The translations under genes and the position numbers were made by a program. The notes under the pieces are model-generated. The model worked only from the letters and a program-made list of their open reading frames with translations, was not told where the DNA came from and ran no database searches. Source: Limonium bicolor (Eukaryota; Streptophyta; Magnoliopsida; Caryophyllales; Plumbaginaceae). From it: DNA of 64,000 bases. Positions 35,917-47,429 of this stretch are shown piece after piece (the stretch's first letter is position 1; every line of letters starts with the position of its first letter). Where the stretch lies: positions 272,586,062 to 272,650,061 of the forward strand of contig CM041779.1 of the NCBI GenBank assembly GCA_023374045.1. Direction: 5' to 3'.

Positions 35917-38900
35917 ATGGCTGATCCGGACATGGCTGATGAAGAGTTCGATATTTTTTGTCGTGAGTTCAAAAATGAGCAGCAAATGGTACCGGTTCCT
36001 TCTACCGCTGCTGCTCCTTCTACCACTGCTGCTGTTGGCCCATCTACATCTGCCGCTGCTACTGTTCGCCCATCTACATCTGCCGCTGCTGCTGTTGGCC
36101 CTTCCATGAGTGCACCTTCTACGAGTGCTACTCAGAGACCCAGAGGTAGAGGTCCGACCCGTGGGTTGAAACTACAGAAACCGGATGAGATTAGTCTTCT
36201 GTGGGACAAGTATGGGAGGTATTGTGGGGGCAGCAGGTCAGAGTTCGCTAGTATGCTAGGGACTCTGGCCAGATCACATTGCTGCATCAACCACACATGG
36301 AAACAAGTCCCGGAAGAAGTTAAGGAGACCATCTGGAAGAAGGTGCAAGAACGATACAAGATCCCAGAAGAAGTGAAGAAGACTGTTCTTTCTTTGGTGT
36401 CCTGCAAAGCTAAATCATTCTGCCACTACTTGGTTGAGCATTGGATCAAGAGGGTGCCCCCACGTGAGCCTCTGCCGTATGTTGTGTACAATGGCATGAT
36501 CACTGAAGAGGAGTGGAAGGAGTTCGTTGAGCGGCACGCCACCCCCGAGTTCAGGGTATGTTTGTGTGTACTCTTTTCTTAATTAATGCTCATAATGCTT
36601 TATCCCTGATTTTCTAATTAATTTTCTGTTGTACTTTCTTAACAGCAAATACAAGAACAAGCACGGCAAAACCGTGAAGCTAATCTCTACCCCCACACCA
36701 TGGGACGAAGGGGATATGTGGGCAGCCTCGACATGTGGAAAGAAGCTGGTTTACTGACACGGAGGAACGAGGATGGAAGTGAATGCCGATCGAGGATGTC
36801 TCTGAGGCGAGGAGGGTGCAGATGTACATACGGACGCCAGAAAACGACCAGCGAAGGTCAGAGGATATTTCCTAATGCTGCGATGGAACAACTGGCTAAC
36901 CAAATCGTAAGTATTTGAAAGTAGCTGTTAAATAATTTACTTATATACTCAAGTGTTTGTTGATCTTAAATTTAGTGTTAACTTCTTTGACAATTGGACA
37001 GTATGAAGCGGCACAGAGAGGAGAAGTAGACATACACGCTCCTCCTTCTCAAGACGACGCTCTCAATCAAATACTTGGGAAGAAGGATCACCCGGGGCGT
37101 GTTAGAGGATTTGGGGGAGAAGTACGTCAGAAGCACGTATTCCCGCCATCTGCTAGGAAGGGTCAGATGAGTGCTGCTGAAGTCGAGGCGATGGTAGAGC
37201 GTAAGCTCACTGCTGAGCGTCAAGCTAATGACGAGAAACAGGCTGCTGAGCGCCGGGCTTTCGAGGAGAGGCTACAGGAAGCGTTGAATTCGATTGCACA
37301 TGCGACTACTCAGCAGCAGCAGCAGCAAGATCCTCCTCGACTATCTTCCTCGTCTAGTTGTGCTCCGGCCGCTGACCCGTACCCATTTGCCAACATCCAG
37401 GTTAACTTTGTTTAACTATTTTTCACCTAAAATAAAGTCATTTAAATAGAATTAGATTGGACTCACTTATTTATTTCACGTATTATCTTTGTTTATTAAA
37501 GGAGCAAAAAAAATGTCGTCTCCAAATACCATTAGAAGGGCACCCTGTAGATGCGGCCTACGGGACGGTGTTGCCATCAGGTCCACTCACGCTCATCAGT
37601 TTCGTACGTCTACCCCCATTCTACGCGCGTGTGACCTTGGACCTGATAGTTGATGGATTTGAGCATGCATACCTTCCAATGGCGTTTGACAACAAATGCA
37701 CACTGATCGAAGCGAAGGGAGGCATATTGCCCTGGCCAGCATGTTATATTGTTGTCACCGATGAGGTAAGACTGTTCGACAACCATTTAGTATCTAATAA
37801 AATGCATTATTTAGCATTAAGTGTCTCCACTAATCTATTATAGATCCCTGAGCTTCCTCGCCGTGTAACCCGGCCCAGACTAGAAGAGACCAGTGCGCCG
37901 GCGAATCCTGAGATCCCTGAGCTTCCTCGCCGCGTATCCCGGCCCAAAGAAGAAGAGGTCAGCGCGCCGGCGAATCCTGTCAGAAGGGTATGTTCTAGAT
38001 AAATGTTTAATGTTACTATAATAATCAATTAGTAATTATCTTTACATTTATGCTTTACTGTTTGTGTGTGAAGGGTAAGAATCCAGTGAGTCGGGGTGGG
38101 AAAGGTAAGAATCCAGCGCCCGTCCGGGGACGTCGTACCAGGACTTCTGAGGCGCCTACAACTAAGCTCGAACTGCCAGCAAAACTTGTTAAAGTTTTGG
38201 GGGCTCGTCAGATGAATCTCTATGACAAGATCATTTTGAAGTCATCTCAAACTAACAACTTCATGATGACGCTTCCAAAGTCGATGTTTCACTACGAAGA
38301 AGATATGGTGACGGCAATCAACTTTGGGGACATCAGAGAGATGATGTGTGGAGATTATCTGAACATTAACATTATTCAAGCTTATCTAAAGTAAGTGTTC
38401 TTTCCTCATACTGTAAAAACATATAGAATAAGTATCTATGAAGTTGCATTGGCTAACTTTTTATAGTACATGTGATATAATAGGGGTCTGCTTGAGAGAT
38501 GTGCTGAGAAGGACATGACCTCCATTACTACGGTGTGCCCGGAGCGTTTATCGTACGACTCAGTCACTAGGGACCTGGGGAGGTTTTGTAATTACATGAT
38601 TCATTGCTTCAATGTTGCTGATCAGTAGAATAAATTATTCATTCTAATGCCGTATCACCAAATGTGAGTTCTGATATAAAATTACATACTAATTAGCTAA
38701 CTTTTTTACCTTCATTTCTCATTTGATTTTGTATTTGACATTGTAGCCACCACTGGGCTTTGTTTATATTCTGCACTTCCACCGCTACTCTGCTCGTTCT
38801 AGATCCACTAGGGCAGTGGACAGAATTCAGCACTGAAGACTTAATCAAAGAGTAAGTTTTATTACTATTTAATTGTTTGTAATTTTTTTGAACCAAAATT

Positions 38901-39384
38901 AATGTACTTGTTCATTTTGCTAAACGCTTTTGTTAATATATGTAACAGTTGTTACAAAAAAAACCCCTCAGGGAGAGTTTGGTGATTTGACCGTCGATTA
39001 CATCAAGGTTTGGTAATTCATGTATTTCATTCATGCTGCTATTATCTTTGTACAATTGTTTTACATTTGTGAATTTTGGTGATTTAGTGCCCTACCCAAA
39101 AGGATTCTAGGAGTTGCGGGTACTACGTGATGCGGTATATGTACGAGTTCTGCGGGTACTTCCCAAGTTTTGAGAATGATAAAGACAAGGTAATACGAAC
39201 GTTGTCTTGTATTTAATTCTTTCGGTAGATTTTTTGTGTCTTTATCTTAATCTCATTATGTGTTCCATTCCTTTTCTTGTTGCAGATTAAAGCACATTTT
39301 GCCAGATTCTCGACTTACAGTCCAAACGACTTGTTGCAAGTCAGAGAGAGCATGTCAACCATGTTTATGAGAATGCAGTGGTAG
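35917..39384 (+). pseudogene. Transposase_24 / ULP1-like protease gene of CACTA 2
   Basis: Inferred exons: 35917-36555, 36646-36906, 37002-37400, 37502-37765, 37844-37987, 38074-38390, 38484-38663, 38747-38851, then short exons to 39384; the first eight junctions keep frame with GT-AG signals. The N-terminus has three Ala/Ser/Pro repeats of about 12 residues, then a Transposase_24-like region (HTWKQVPEEVKETIWKKVQE, GRRGYVGSLDMWKEAG), a charged coiled coil and Gln run (37150-37330), a DUF8039-like block (37502-37765), a 24-residue duplication (37844-37987), and a C48 cysteine-protease-like end: HHW (His, 38749), LDPLG (Asp), and QKDSRSCGYYVMRYM (Gln and Cys, from about 39100). TAG at 38626 stops the frame before the protease part, and the exon at 38949 is out of frame. 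Residues from about 36797 to 36878 also look shifted against relatives. ULP1-like domains occur in many plant CACTA elements; their role there is unknown. Confidence 0.8.
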
Positions 39385-40338
39385 ACTAGCTAGCTCTGAT
39401 GGATTTTGTTTTTCACAGTTTTCTACACCGTTTTTGTAACTGTTTTACGCTTCTGTTTTATGCTATTCTTGCTGGAGTCATCCTAGCTGTATCTACCATG
39501 TATATGTTACACTGCTACCTTGTAGCCCTCTGATTCTGCTAGTTGCTGCTGCTGTTACAGATTATATTTTTTGTAATGAATTGCTACTGCTGTTTCTGTA
39601 ACAATTCCGCTGCCTGTATTGAATATTTGTTGCAATTGTGCGCAGTAGAATGAATTTGCAATTGTTATCTCTGTTGCAATTGTGTAACAGATTGAATATG
39701 CAATTGTGCGCAGAGAATGATTTGCAATTGAATATTTCTGTAACAGATTGAATATGCAATTGCGCAGAGAATGAATTTGCAATTGAATATTTCTGTAACG
39801 ATTTTCGATCTGGTGTATATTAGATGTTATCTCTGTTGCAATTGTGCGCAGAGAATGAATTTGTGTTGTTGTATTTGATTCAGGTGGTTCATTGTGCAGT
39901 TTTCTGCACCTGATGCCCTCTGTTGCTTATCTGTAACAATTCTGTCTCCGTTGCATTTGTGTGATTTGTAAAAAAAATACACTTTAGATGACGGTTATAA
40001 CAATAACCGTAGTCTAAAGTCCTTTGGGCGCGGGCGCCAAAAGTACTTTACATTACGGTTATAGTGAAAACCGTCATCTAAAGTGTCACTTTACATTACG
40101 TTACTGGTAAAAACCGTAAGCTAAAGTCGTTTGGCGCCGCCCAAAGGACTTTAGATTACGGTTTTACCAGTAACCGTAATGTAAAGTCAATGACACGCGG
40201 ACGGAAAAGGGCCTTTAATTACGGTTTAAACCGTAATTAAAGACTCGCCATCTTTATTGACGCCCGCGTAGATTACGGTCCAGAACCGTAATGTAACACG
40301 GTTTTGGACCGTAATTAAAGGCTCACGTTCCACCAGTG
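39385..40338. repeat. CACTA 2 3' region with tandem and subterminal repeats
   Basis: Bases 39560-39860 repeat TGCAATTGTGCGCAGAGAATG and AATATTTCTGTAACAGATTG at irregular spacing. From 39978 to 40320 CTTTAGATTACGGTT-type motifs recur in both orientations, including a GGCGC-rich hairpin around 40020-40150, and the terminus follows at 40338. Confidence 0.8.
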
Positions 40339-40956
40339 TTGGCATATATGAGATAAGAGTGAATATGAGAATAAGAGAAACCGTAATTTAAGGAGTTAAA
40401 AGCTAACTCACTTACCTAAGGAACACTTATTAAGTCGTTCAAATTGCTTGAGTTGTGATTGTTCACATGAATGATTGGTGTTTATTGTACTTCTTATTAA
40501 TTTTGTATAAATAATCAACTGCATGTATATGACAAAGTAGGCGTGCGTAGCCCCTTTATCTTGGGGGCTACAAGTTAATCGTACCAGCAAAGGTGCTGAG
40601 CCCCTCGGGGCATCCATATTTATTTTACAGGTAAGTGCCCGCAGAAGACCCACCATGAGAGTAGGAGCGGGTAGACTTAGGATGGGCTTTATATTTTGTC
40701 TACGGGTTGTGCATGTACACCCGTTGGTTGATAGTTGCATTGTTTAGAAAACTATGTTAGACTTGAGATACTTGATAATCGATTGGTATTTTGGCATTTT
40801 GGTTAAGCTTGTAAATATATAAGTTTGGTATATTCTGGATTGTGCAGACCGTAACAAGGTTCTGGGTGTTGTAGTTAATTCCGCTGCGATATTGATATAT
40901 ATATATATATCAGAAAATTTTGTGATAACCACGTTTAGATGAGTTGGGGTGTTACA

Positions 40957-41755
40957 TAGGTCATTTTTGGAAGGTCCGTTTATAGAAAGAGCATGGTCAA
41001 ATCGATAGAACAATATCTTTATCTAAAACCCTGATTTTGTGCTCTAAGGGAATCTGATTTTTTAGAATATGCTGCAGGCTGAGAAAAATTATGAAATTTT
41101 AACTGAAGGTAAAGAATGATTTTTAAGAATTTTGAGAGTTTGAGTCGGGTTATTTTGATAAATAACCGATTAGATAAAAATCTCACAATATGGAATCTCC
41201 TATAATTCATAACATATTATTGGAAAGTTGAAATAACAAAATTCCAACGGCATTAGTCTCTACAAATCATCCTTTATCTTGTGTTAAAATTTCATGAGCA
41301 TTTTGATTTGATTTTGGTATTTTCCAGAGGAGAGAGAAAATTACAAAAATGATTGAATTTCTCTTTTAAATTTGGGCTAAGGTTCCAAATAAAATAATTT
41401 CATGTTTATAACTATATGTAGTCATGCTAACCATGTGACAATTTTATTTTAATTTTGGAAACCTTTTTATTTCTATTTTGAGGCTATTTCATGTGTTAAT
41501 TATTAAAGAAATTAACTTATAATATGAATTAAAAGCTACATTTCTAGAATAAATATTATCAGAAAATCATGAAATACCTTTCATAATGACTATGATTTTG
41601 GAAGTGTTTGGAGATAGTGAACAAGTCATATGAAAATATAAAATCTCTAGAATGTCCTTGGAAAATCCTGCATTGGTGCATTTTGACCATTTTGCCCATT
41701 GTAACACGTATGCCTTAGCGACTATTTCGAGGGGGTTAAGATTTTGGGTATAACA
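40957..41755 (-). repeat. Partial 3' LTR of T copy 2
   Basis: Aligns closely with 48630-49140 plus 53370-53656, the same LTR with the Y insertion removed. It preserves the uninterrupted target: CCTTTTTATTTCTATTTT at 41462. Its other end is missing where the Y LTR abuts. Confidence 0.8.
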
Positions 41756-42009
41756 GATTGCCCCCGTCAACTAGGCTTTGTAATGAAGATGAAAAGACTA
41801 ATTGATGCTTGATTGATACCCCAAAATTTCTACAAAAAGTCTATAGATTGTGCTGAGCTATTATGAGGCGCTAGCTACCTATGAGTGAAAGTGAAATAAT
41901 GTCAAGCGATTCTACGGCATTGACTACCTAGAAGGTAAGTTTAAGACTATTAGGCTATTATGAGGCGCCAAATTGCCTAAAATGTGAGAGGTGGACTATA
42001 CTAAAAGTG

Positions 42010-42775
42010 AATGAACTAGACCGAGCATCTAAGGTGTCACGAACCTAAAAGAGAATAAACCAGACCGAGCATCTAAGGTGTCGGGAACCTAAAAGAGAAT
42101 AAACTACACCGAGCATGAAGGAGTCGGGAACCTAAAATGAGTAAGATACACCGAGTGTGAAGGTGTCAGGAACCTAAAATGGATAAACCACGCTGAGTGT
42201 GAAGGTGTCAGGAATTTAAAATGGATAAACTACGCTGAGCATGAAGGTGATGGGAACCTAAAATGGATAAACTACGCCAAGCGTGAAGGTGCCGGGAACC
42301 TAAAGATAAACTACGCCGAACGTGAAGGTGTCAGAACCTAAAATGGATAAACTACACCGAGCATGAAGGTGTCGGGAACCTAAAATGGATAAACTACACC
42401 AAGCATGTAGGTGTCGAAAACCTAAAATGGATAAACTACGCCAAGCATGAAGGTGCCGAGAACCTAAAATGGATAAACTACGCTGAGCCTGAAGGTGTCG
42501 GGAACCTAAAATGGATAAACTACACCAAGCATGAATGTGTCGGGAACCTAATGGATAAACTACACCGAGCGTGAAGGTGTCGGGAACCTAAAATGGATAA
42601 ACTACGTCAAGCATGAAGGTGTCGGGAACCTAAAATGGATAAACTACGCCAAGCATGAAGGTGTTAGGAACCTAAAATTGAAAAACTACACCGAGCATGA
42701 AGGTGTTGGGAACCAAAAATGGATAAACTACGCCGAGCGTGAAGGTGTCGGGAGCCTAAAAGCTCCTGGTTGGTA
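42010..42775 (-). repeat. 42-bp minisatellite, about 18 units
   Basis: Units follow GAAGGTGTCGGGAACCTAAA then ATGGATAAACTACACCGAGCAT on the plus strand, most of them 42 bp, some 39-41 by small deletions. Two outlying units recur near 42935 and 42970. It lies 0.25 kb inside the 3' LTR of the T element. Indels break any frame, so it is not read as coding. Confidence 0.9.
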
Positions 42776-45373
42776 TACTATAGGGACTTATTGCCACTGC
42801 CCACCATCTGGGGTGCAGGGATAACTTCTAGACTACCAAGGGGACTTATTGCCACCGCTCACTAGTTGTTACTCCCTATTAAGTTGACACAAAGATAGAG
42901 GACTTATTGCCACTGCCCCGCCAACTCCTCCGAGTATCTAAGGTATCGGGAACCTAAGGGAAGTACGCCGAGTGTCTAAGGCGTCGGGAACCTAAATGAG
43001 TGAAAGAAGGCATGAGTGATAGGGTTTATGTGTGCCTAAAGTCATTTAATGCAAGGTAGGTCTTATGGGTGCCAAAAGGTATTGAACGCAAGGTAGGTCT
43101 TATGGGTGCCTAAAGTTTGGGAGTGGGATTCATTCTAGCTTGGTTTATGCAATGATGATGGTGTGATGCAAACGATGCAGAGCATGTTTTATGCAAATGA
43201 CTGTGATGAAAACTGATTGTAAAAATGTCAAACGTGACTACAATAAGAATTGAAAATTGTCTAAAGCTAAAAATTGTTAGAAAATGTGCCAATCGTGGCT
43301 GTGATAATGCAAAGATGATAAAATGCGACCAGAGTGCAAATTGGAATCAAAACTTACAAGATGTCGAGAAAGGTGCCAAATGTGGCAATGTTTGAAGAAA
43401 ATTCTGTCTGCTGAAAAAGAAAAATGAAATTACCATTTCCTGACCTAAAATTTCAGATCGGTCATTTGTTGCTTAGGAGACGAACATGCCACTGGTGGGA
43501 GTTTGTGATGTGAGTAGTGGTTTGGAATTTTTTCTTGTGTTCAGGACATATGACAAGCTTGAGATATTGTGAAGGTAATGCTAATGACGGGACTGAGAGT
43601 GTTTTTGTGGAGGTTAGGGTTTATGTGGGCCTATGTAGTGGTGGTGTGGAGGTAAGGGCTTATGTGGGCCTATGTGGTGGTGGTGTTGGTGGTGCTTGAG
43701 CTTTAGGTTCCAATTGGTGTTGTCATTGCAATTGTTGGAACCAACAATTGCCCCTATTATTTTTCTTAAGACAATCTGAGCTAGAGTTCATGGCAATCGA
43801 TCGTTCCCGATCGATTGCCCCTAGTATTTTCTCAGATTAAACATGAGAACAAGTCTCATCCTCATAGGGTCAAGTCTTACGTTTTGATGTGTTGCTTCCT
43901 AACCTACACTCGACGTGTTTGGTGTTTGCACTCGTTTCTCGCTTATGGTTATAACTTCTAGACCGTTGAATTTGATATTTGTTAGATTTACGCATTCGAT
44001 CTGTTACTTTCACGTGATTAGATACACAATTACCAAGTAAGAAGTCTTTAAAGCTTATAATGTGGCCATGGGTGTGATGAAAGACAACGGGACCATGAAG
44101 GGATATTTGAGGTATGTGGAGTTAAAAGGGGTGACCAAAGCTAGAACTTGCGTCTTCTCTCGGATTCATCTTCCTTGTCTTGAAGTCGTCTAGCTGCTTT
44201 ATGTTCACGTTATTTTCAAGCTTCTAGACTTGGACTATTGAAGTCATCATTTACACCATTTCTCTTCTTTTTGTCATTTGGATTTCTTCGAGGCACTTCG
44301 GGTTTGCCTTTTGTTTTATCCTTTCTTGACTTCGCCTTTGGGGTTCTTGTGTCTCCCGGTTTTTTAGTTTCAAGAGCTATTTTGAAGTGAGCTCTTTGGA
44401 TCTTCTGTCACTCTGGGACCATTTACGGATCGCTTCGTCATGCTGATAGCGGCATTGCTTCTTTGGATTGATGAGAACGTTATCTGAGAGTCGGGCTCCT
44501 CGCTTCCTTTGGTCATTGGGTTGGACATTCATCAATGGCAGGGTTATTTTGTGGAGTTCATAATATCAAAAGGGGATATATGAAAGGCTCAGTGGGGGTG
44601 ACTAGGGTTTAATGTTAGAGTTCACAAGCTTTTGGCTATATGGTGTTGTACCTAGGTGCTTCGTCATTCTTGATAGTTGTGTCTCCATTCTTTGTTACTT
44701 TTCACAAGTTTAAGCATAAATCTACATATTATCTCCTTCAGTCGGAGTTATGCCATTCATCTTACCTTTGAATGTAATCTCACTGGAGTCGTGTAAAAAT
44801 GACACGCTCATTCTCTCTTGGTTTTACCACTCAAGGCACTCTCATAAAGTGTTCACTCAGAGACTTGTTCACGTGTTTAAACAAAAGAAATAAACATTAT
44901 CGATCCTTAACTCGGATTGCCCCCAGTATTGATTTGGGGTTTATGACAACAATTCGGCATGTGTGCACTTGGAACCGCTTTATGGGTTGTTTGGATGTTT
45001 TGGGGTGAGTTGTAGTGTTTGGTAAGGCATGTTCAAACTTTTAGAAACAAAAGACAAGTCGTTCCATTCCATAGTCAGAAAATGATTACTTCGTGATCCT
45101 TGAAAGACGTGAGTGCTCACTTTTTTTTAATAATGTTGTGCGAAGAAATTGTAAGGATGGAATCATGTTTTATTCAATAAAGGAAAAGACAAAACTTAGG
45201 AAAACTAGTAACAATGATAAAGAAAATTAACTGCAACAAAAGTCGAAAGACAACTAATCAAGAAAGGAAAATTAATGAAGAGAATAAAATAACAATCTCT
45301 AATGATGTTCAGGCAGGGGTGCTCCGCTTATTCTGCCACGTTCTGAGAATCAAAGCCCTTGATTGATGAGATC
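42776..45373 (-). other. Interior of T copy 2 without recognised pol
   Basis: Visible structure: three copies of GACTTATTGCCACTGCCC (42787-42920), a duplicated AAGGTAGGTCTTATGGGTGCC (43052-43110), a twofold 36-bp repeat (GTTTATGTGGGCCTATG, 43617-43685), an AATCGATCG...CGATCGATT hairpin near 43796, and three plus-strand ATTGCCCC(C)-AGTATT-like phrases (43743, 43814, 44918) that read as polypurine tracts on the minus strand. No enzyme motif was found. Confidence 0.5.
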
Positions 45374-46116
45374 TTAGATTTTATGCTTCAATTTTCTGCA
45401 GTTGTCAATGTCGTGATCCGGTAGTTGATGTACTGACAAAACTGATCTACTTGCTTTCCGATCTGTGTGACCCCAGGACAAAGCATCAGGGGTCACAGTA
45501 AATTCCATTCTTGAAGTTCCTTGAACACGTGGCTTAAGGGCTGCCCAATGTTGATGAGCCATTCCTGAGTGTTAACTCTTCTTTTACGGGATAGAGTGCT
45601 AGTGATTTGTCTTGGGTTCCTAGGCTGTCATATGGCGTACGCTAGAGCTACTACTTTCGCATTGGCTGCCTCCTCCTTGGAAAATTTGATGCTCACACCT
45701 TGGGCCTTTAGTTGTTCTAACGTTAGCCCATGTTCGAGATTCGGCGTCGACTTCGCAAGGATACCGATTTCGGGGCATGCCCCCAGGGAAAAGTTAGAAA
45801 TGGCTGGCTTGCTGGCTTCTTTGGGTTGCCTAATCACTATCTTGAGTTATGCAGCAATTTCATTGACATTCCTTTCCGAACCTTGGGCCCTAATGGAGCC
45901 AACTTAAATGTAGTCATAAAGGGTGTTGAGAAGCCTATCCACTAATTTATCCCGATCTTGACGCTCGACCTCAAGGGAAAGAGCCTTCGCTATCAACTCT
46001 TCAATGATGGTGACATAGTTGGATTCCATGGCGCCCAGAACAGCACTATGCCTCTGCCACATGGCATCAATGGTGGCCATGTACTTTTGTTCCAAAGTTG
46101 CTAGCCAGGTGTCCAT
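45374..46116 (-). pseudogene. Degenerate gag of T copy 2
   Basis: Read on the minus strand from ATG at 46116. The first ~70 residues look helical (MDTWLATLEQKYMATIDAMW) before a stop at 45904. A middle piece (45837-45628) contains LEQLKAQGVSIKFSKEEA, and the last piece (45562-45374) ends with VHQLPDHDIDNCRKLKHKI, which resembles the cysteine/histidine motif that closes Gag in Tat/Ogre elements. The three pieces lie in different frames, so at least two disruptions have occurred. Assignment rests on position and this one motif. Confidence 0.5.
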
Positions 46117-47407
46117 GTTGATTGGATGTCTTCCTTCACCGCGCCTAGGATTTGGGTATACCTGTTTCCAAAGTGTCCATTGTTAGCGAAACAAAAGGAA
46201 ATGGGTTGAATGATGCTAAGGTGAGAATGGCGCTTAACAAGGTAAATTGAAGACCGGAATAGGCTGAGACAGAAAGCAAGTAGGTCAGGATACCTAGAAA
46301 ATGAGGTGTTTGAGCCGGAGTATTTTTTTCAAATTGTGAATTGGAATTTGGACTGAAACCTAAATGGATGATTCTGATTGGGCCCAAAAGATGATGCCCA
46401 TATCTAGGGTTTGGGCTAGGGCTCGAATAAAAAGTTCACCTAGACTTGAATGAGCCTTTAGACTGAAATATTTTAAGAATGTGGCACTTAGGCTGAAATG
46501 TGTTTGGGCTAGAAGTAAGGCACATGGGCTGGAATGGTTCCTATATCACGAATGGGCCTAACTTTCTTTGAGTGAGAGAAGATGGCTACTGAGCTGAAAA
46601 TGAATTCAAAATTAAGGCCTTATTTCTTCTAAGATTCGTGAGTTATTTCAAGTTCAAGTGGATTTCTTTTTGTGGGCCTAGAACTAGATGGATAGTTCAA
46701 ATTGGGCCGAAGGGGAAATCACCTTGATCTAGGGCTTTGGGCCAAAGCCCAAACAAAAAACTCACATATTCAAAACAAGCAGGGCCTTTGGGCCGCAAAC
46801 AATAAAGCTGCAAATTGGGGTTGGGATGAGTTGATGTAAGGAAGGTTCTTATCAATTTCTAGGTTGGTAGTGGGCCACTTGTACAAGCAAACAAGGCCCA
46901 CACAAATTCAACATGTCCTCACTAGGTGATTTGGACCAATGGGTATGGTTCAATCCGGAGAGGTGCTTGGGGCGTGGGCCCAGGTTACCGCAAAGGAATA
47001 GGGCTTGCACGATATTCTCTTTGGGCTTCCCCATTTTTTTAAATCACCTAAAGGTGTACGTCTATGGTCGGGTCTTTGAATGACCAAACATGTCTAGGTA
47101 AGGGCACTGCCAGGAAAACACTAGGGGCTAAAGCCCAAGTATTAAGGGGATGTGGTTAGACGAATTCCTCCTCTGTTCCCCCGCTTATTCACATCACCTT
47201 AAAAGTTGTGAGTCCTAGACAGGGGACCCTCAGACGGGTCCCGGGGTGAAATCGGTTTATGTGGACCCTCGCTCTCACATGATGCAAGGGTGCAGAATTT
47301 AAATTGCGCACGAAAGTAAACAAACAATGTAATAAAGCCATAAGTAAACAATTTTCGAGTTAATCCCTCTTTCTTAAAATTAAACAAGTTAATATTAAGA
47401 ATTTGTT
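46117..47407 (-). other. 5' untranslated leader of T copy 2
   Basis: Between gag and the primer binding site on the minus strand. It is homologous to 24100-25395 in T copy 1, including GGAATAGGGCTTGCACG and CAATCCGGAGAGGTGCTT, with repeated AAGCCC/GGGCTT phrases. No coding exon seen. Confidence 0.55.
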
Positions 47408-47429
47408 CCCCTAGCAGAGTCGCCGTTCT
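47408..47429 (-). other. Primer binding site, T copy 2
   Basis: On the minus strand GGCGACTCTGCTAGGGGA stands directly after the inferred LTR end, matching the position of the site in T copy 1. Confidence 0.6.

Larger units (their letters stand above)
30436..40338 (+). mobile_element. CACTA transposon 2, complete ends, 9.9 kb
   Basis: Left end CACTGGTGGAACGGAAGCC; right end in reverse complement CACTGGTGGAACGTGAGCC, so 17 of 19 terminal bases match and similarity continues inward (CTTTAAT, ACGG). The 3-bp duplication TTG flanks it (30433-30435, 40339-40341), and the related Y LTR has the empty site with one TTG at 63125-63127. Subterminal blocks rich in CTTTAGATTACGGTT in both orientations lie inside both ends. 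It contains a TNP2-like gene and a Transposase_24/ULP1-like gene, both in plus direction and both damaged, so it is not autonomous. Confidence 0.93.
29910..40956 (+). mobile_element. Family Y LTR, truncated, split by CACTA 2
   Basis: Bases about 29910-30435 and 40342-40956 together align with about 62600 to the window end, the tail of the Y LTR at 59363. It ends GGGGTGTTACA at 40956, directly against T-family LTR sequence. The first ~3 kb of the LTR are missing on the left, so this copy was cut before or after the CACTA insertion. The phrase GAGAACGGTTGGCAT, intact at 63118, is interrupted here. Confidence 0.75.

Noticed and set aside
42010..42775. CRISPR-like regular repeat
   Set aside because: Units are contiguous without unique spacers, and the setting is a plant retroelement.
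42010..42775. Repeat protein with a 14-residue unit (42 bp is three times fourteen)
   Set aside because: Several units are 39-41 bp or otherwise shifted, so no frame stays open.
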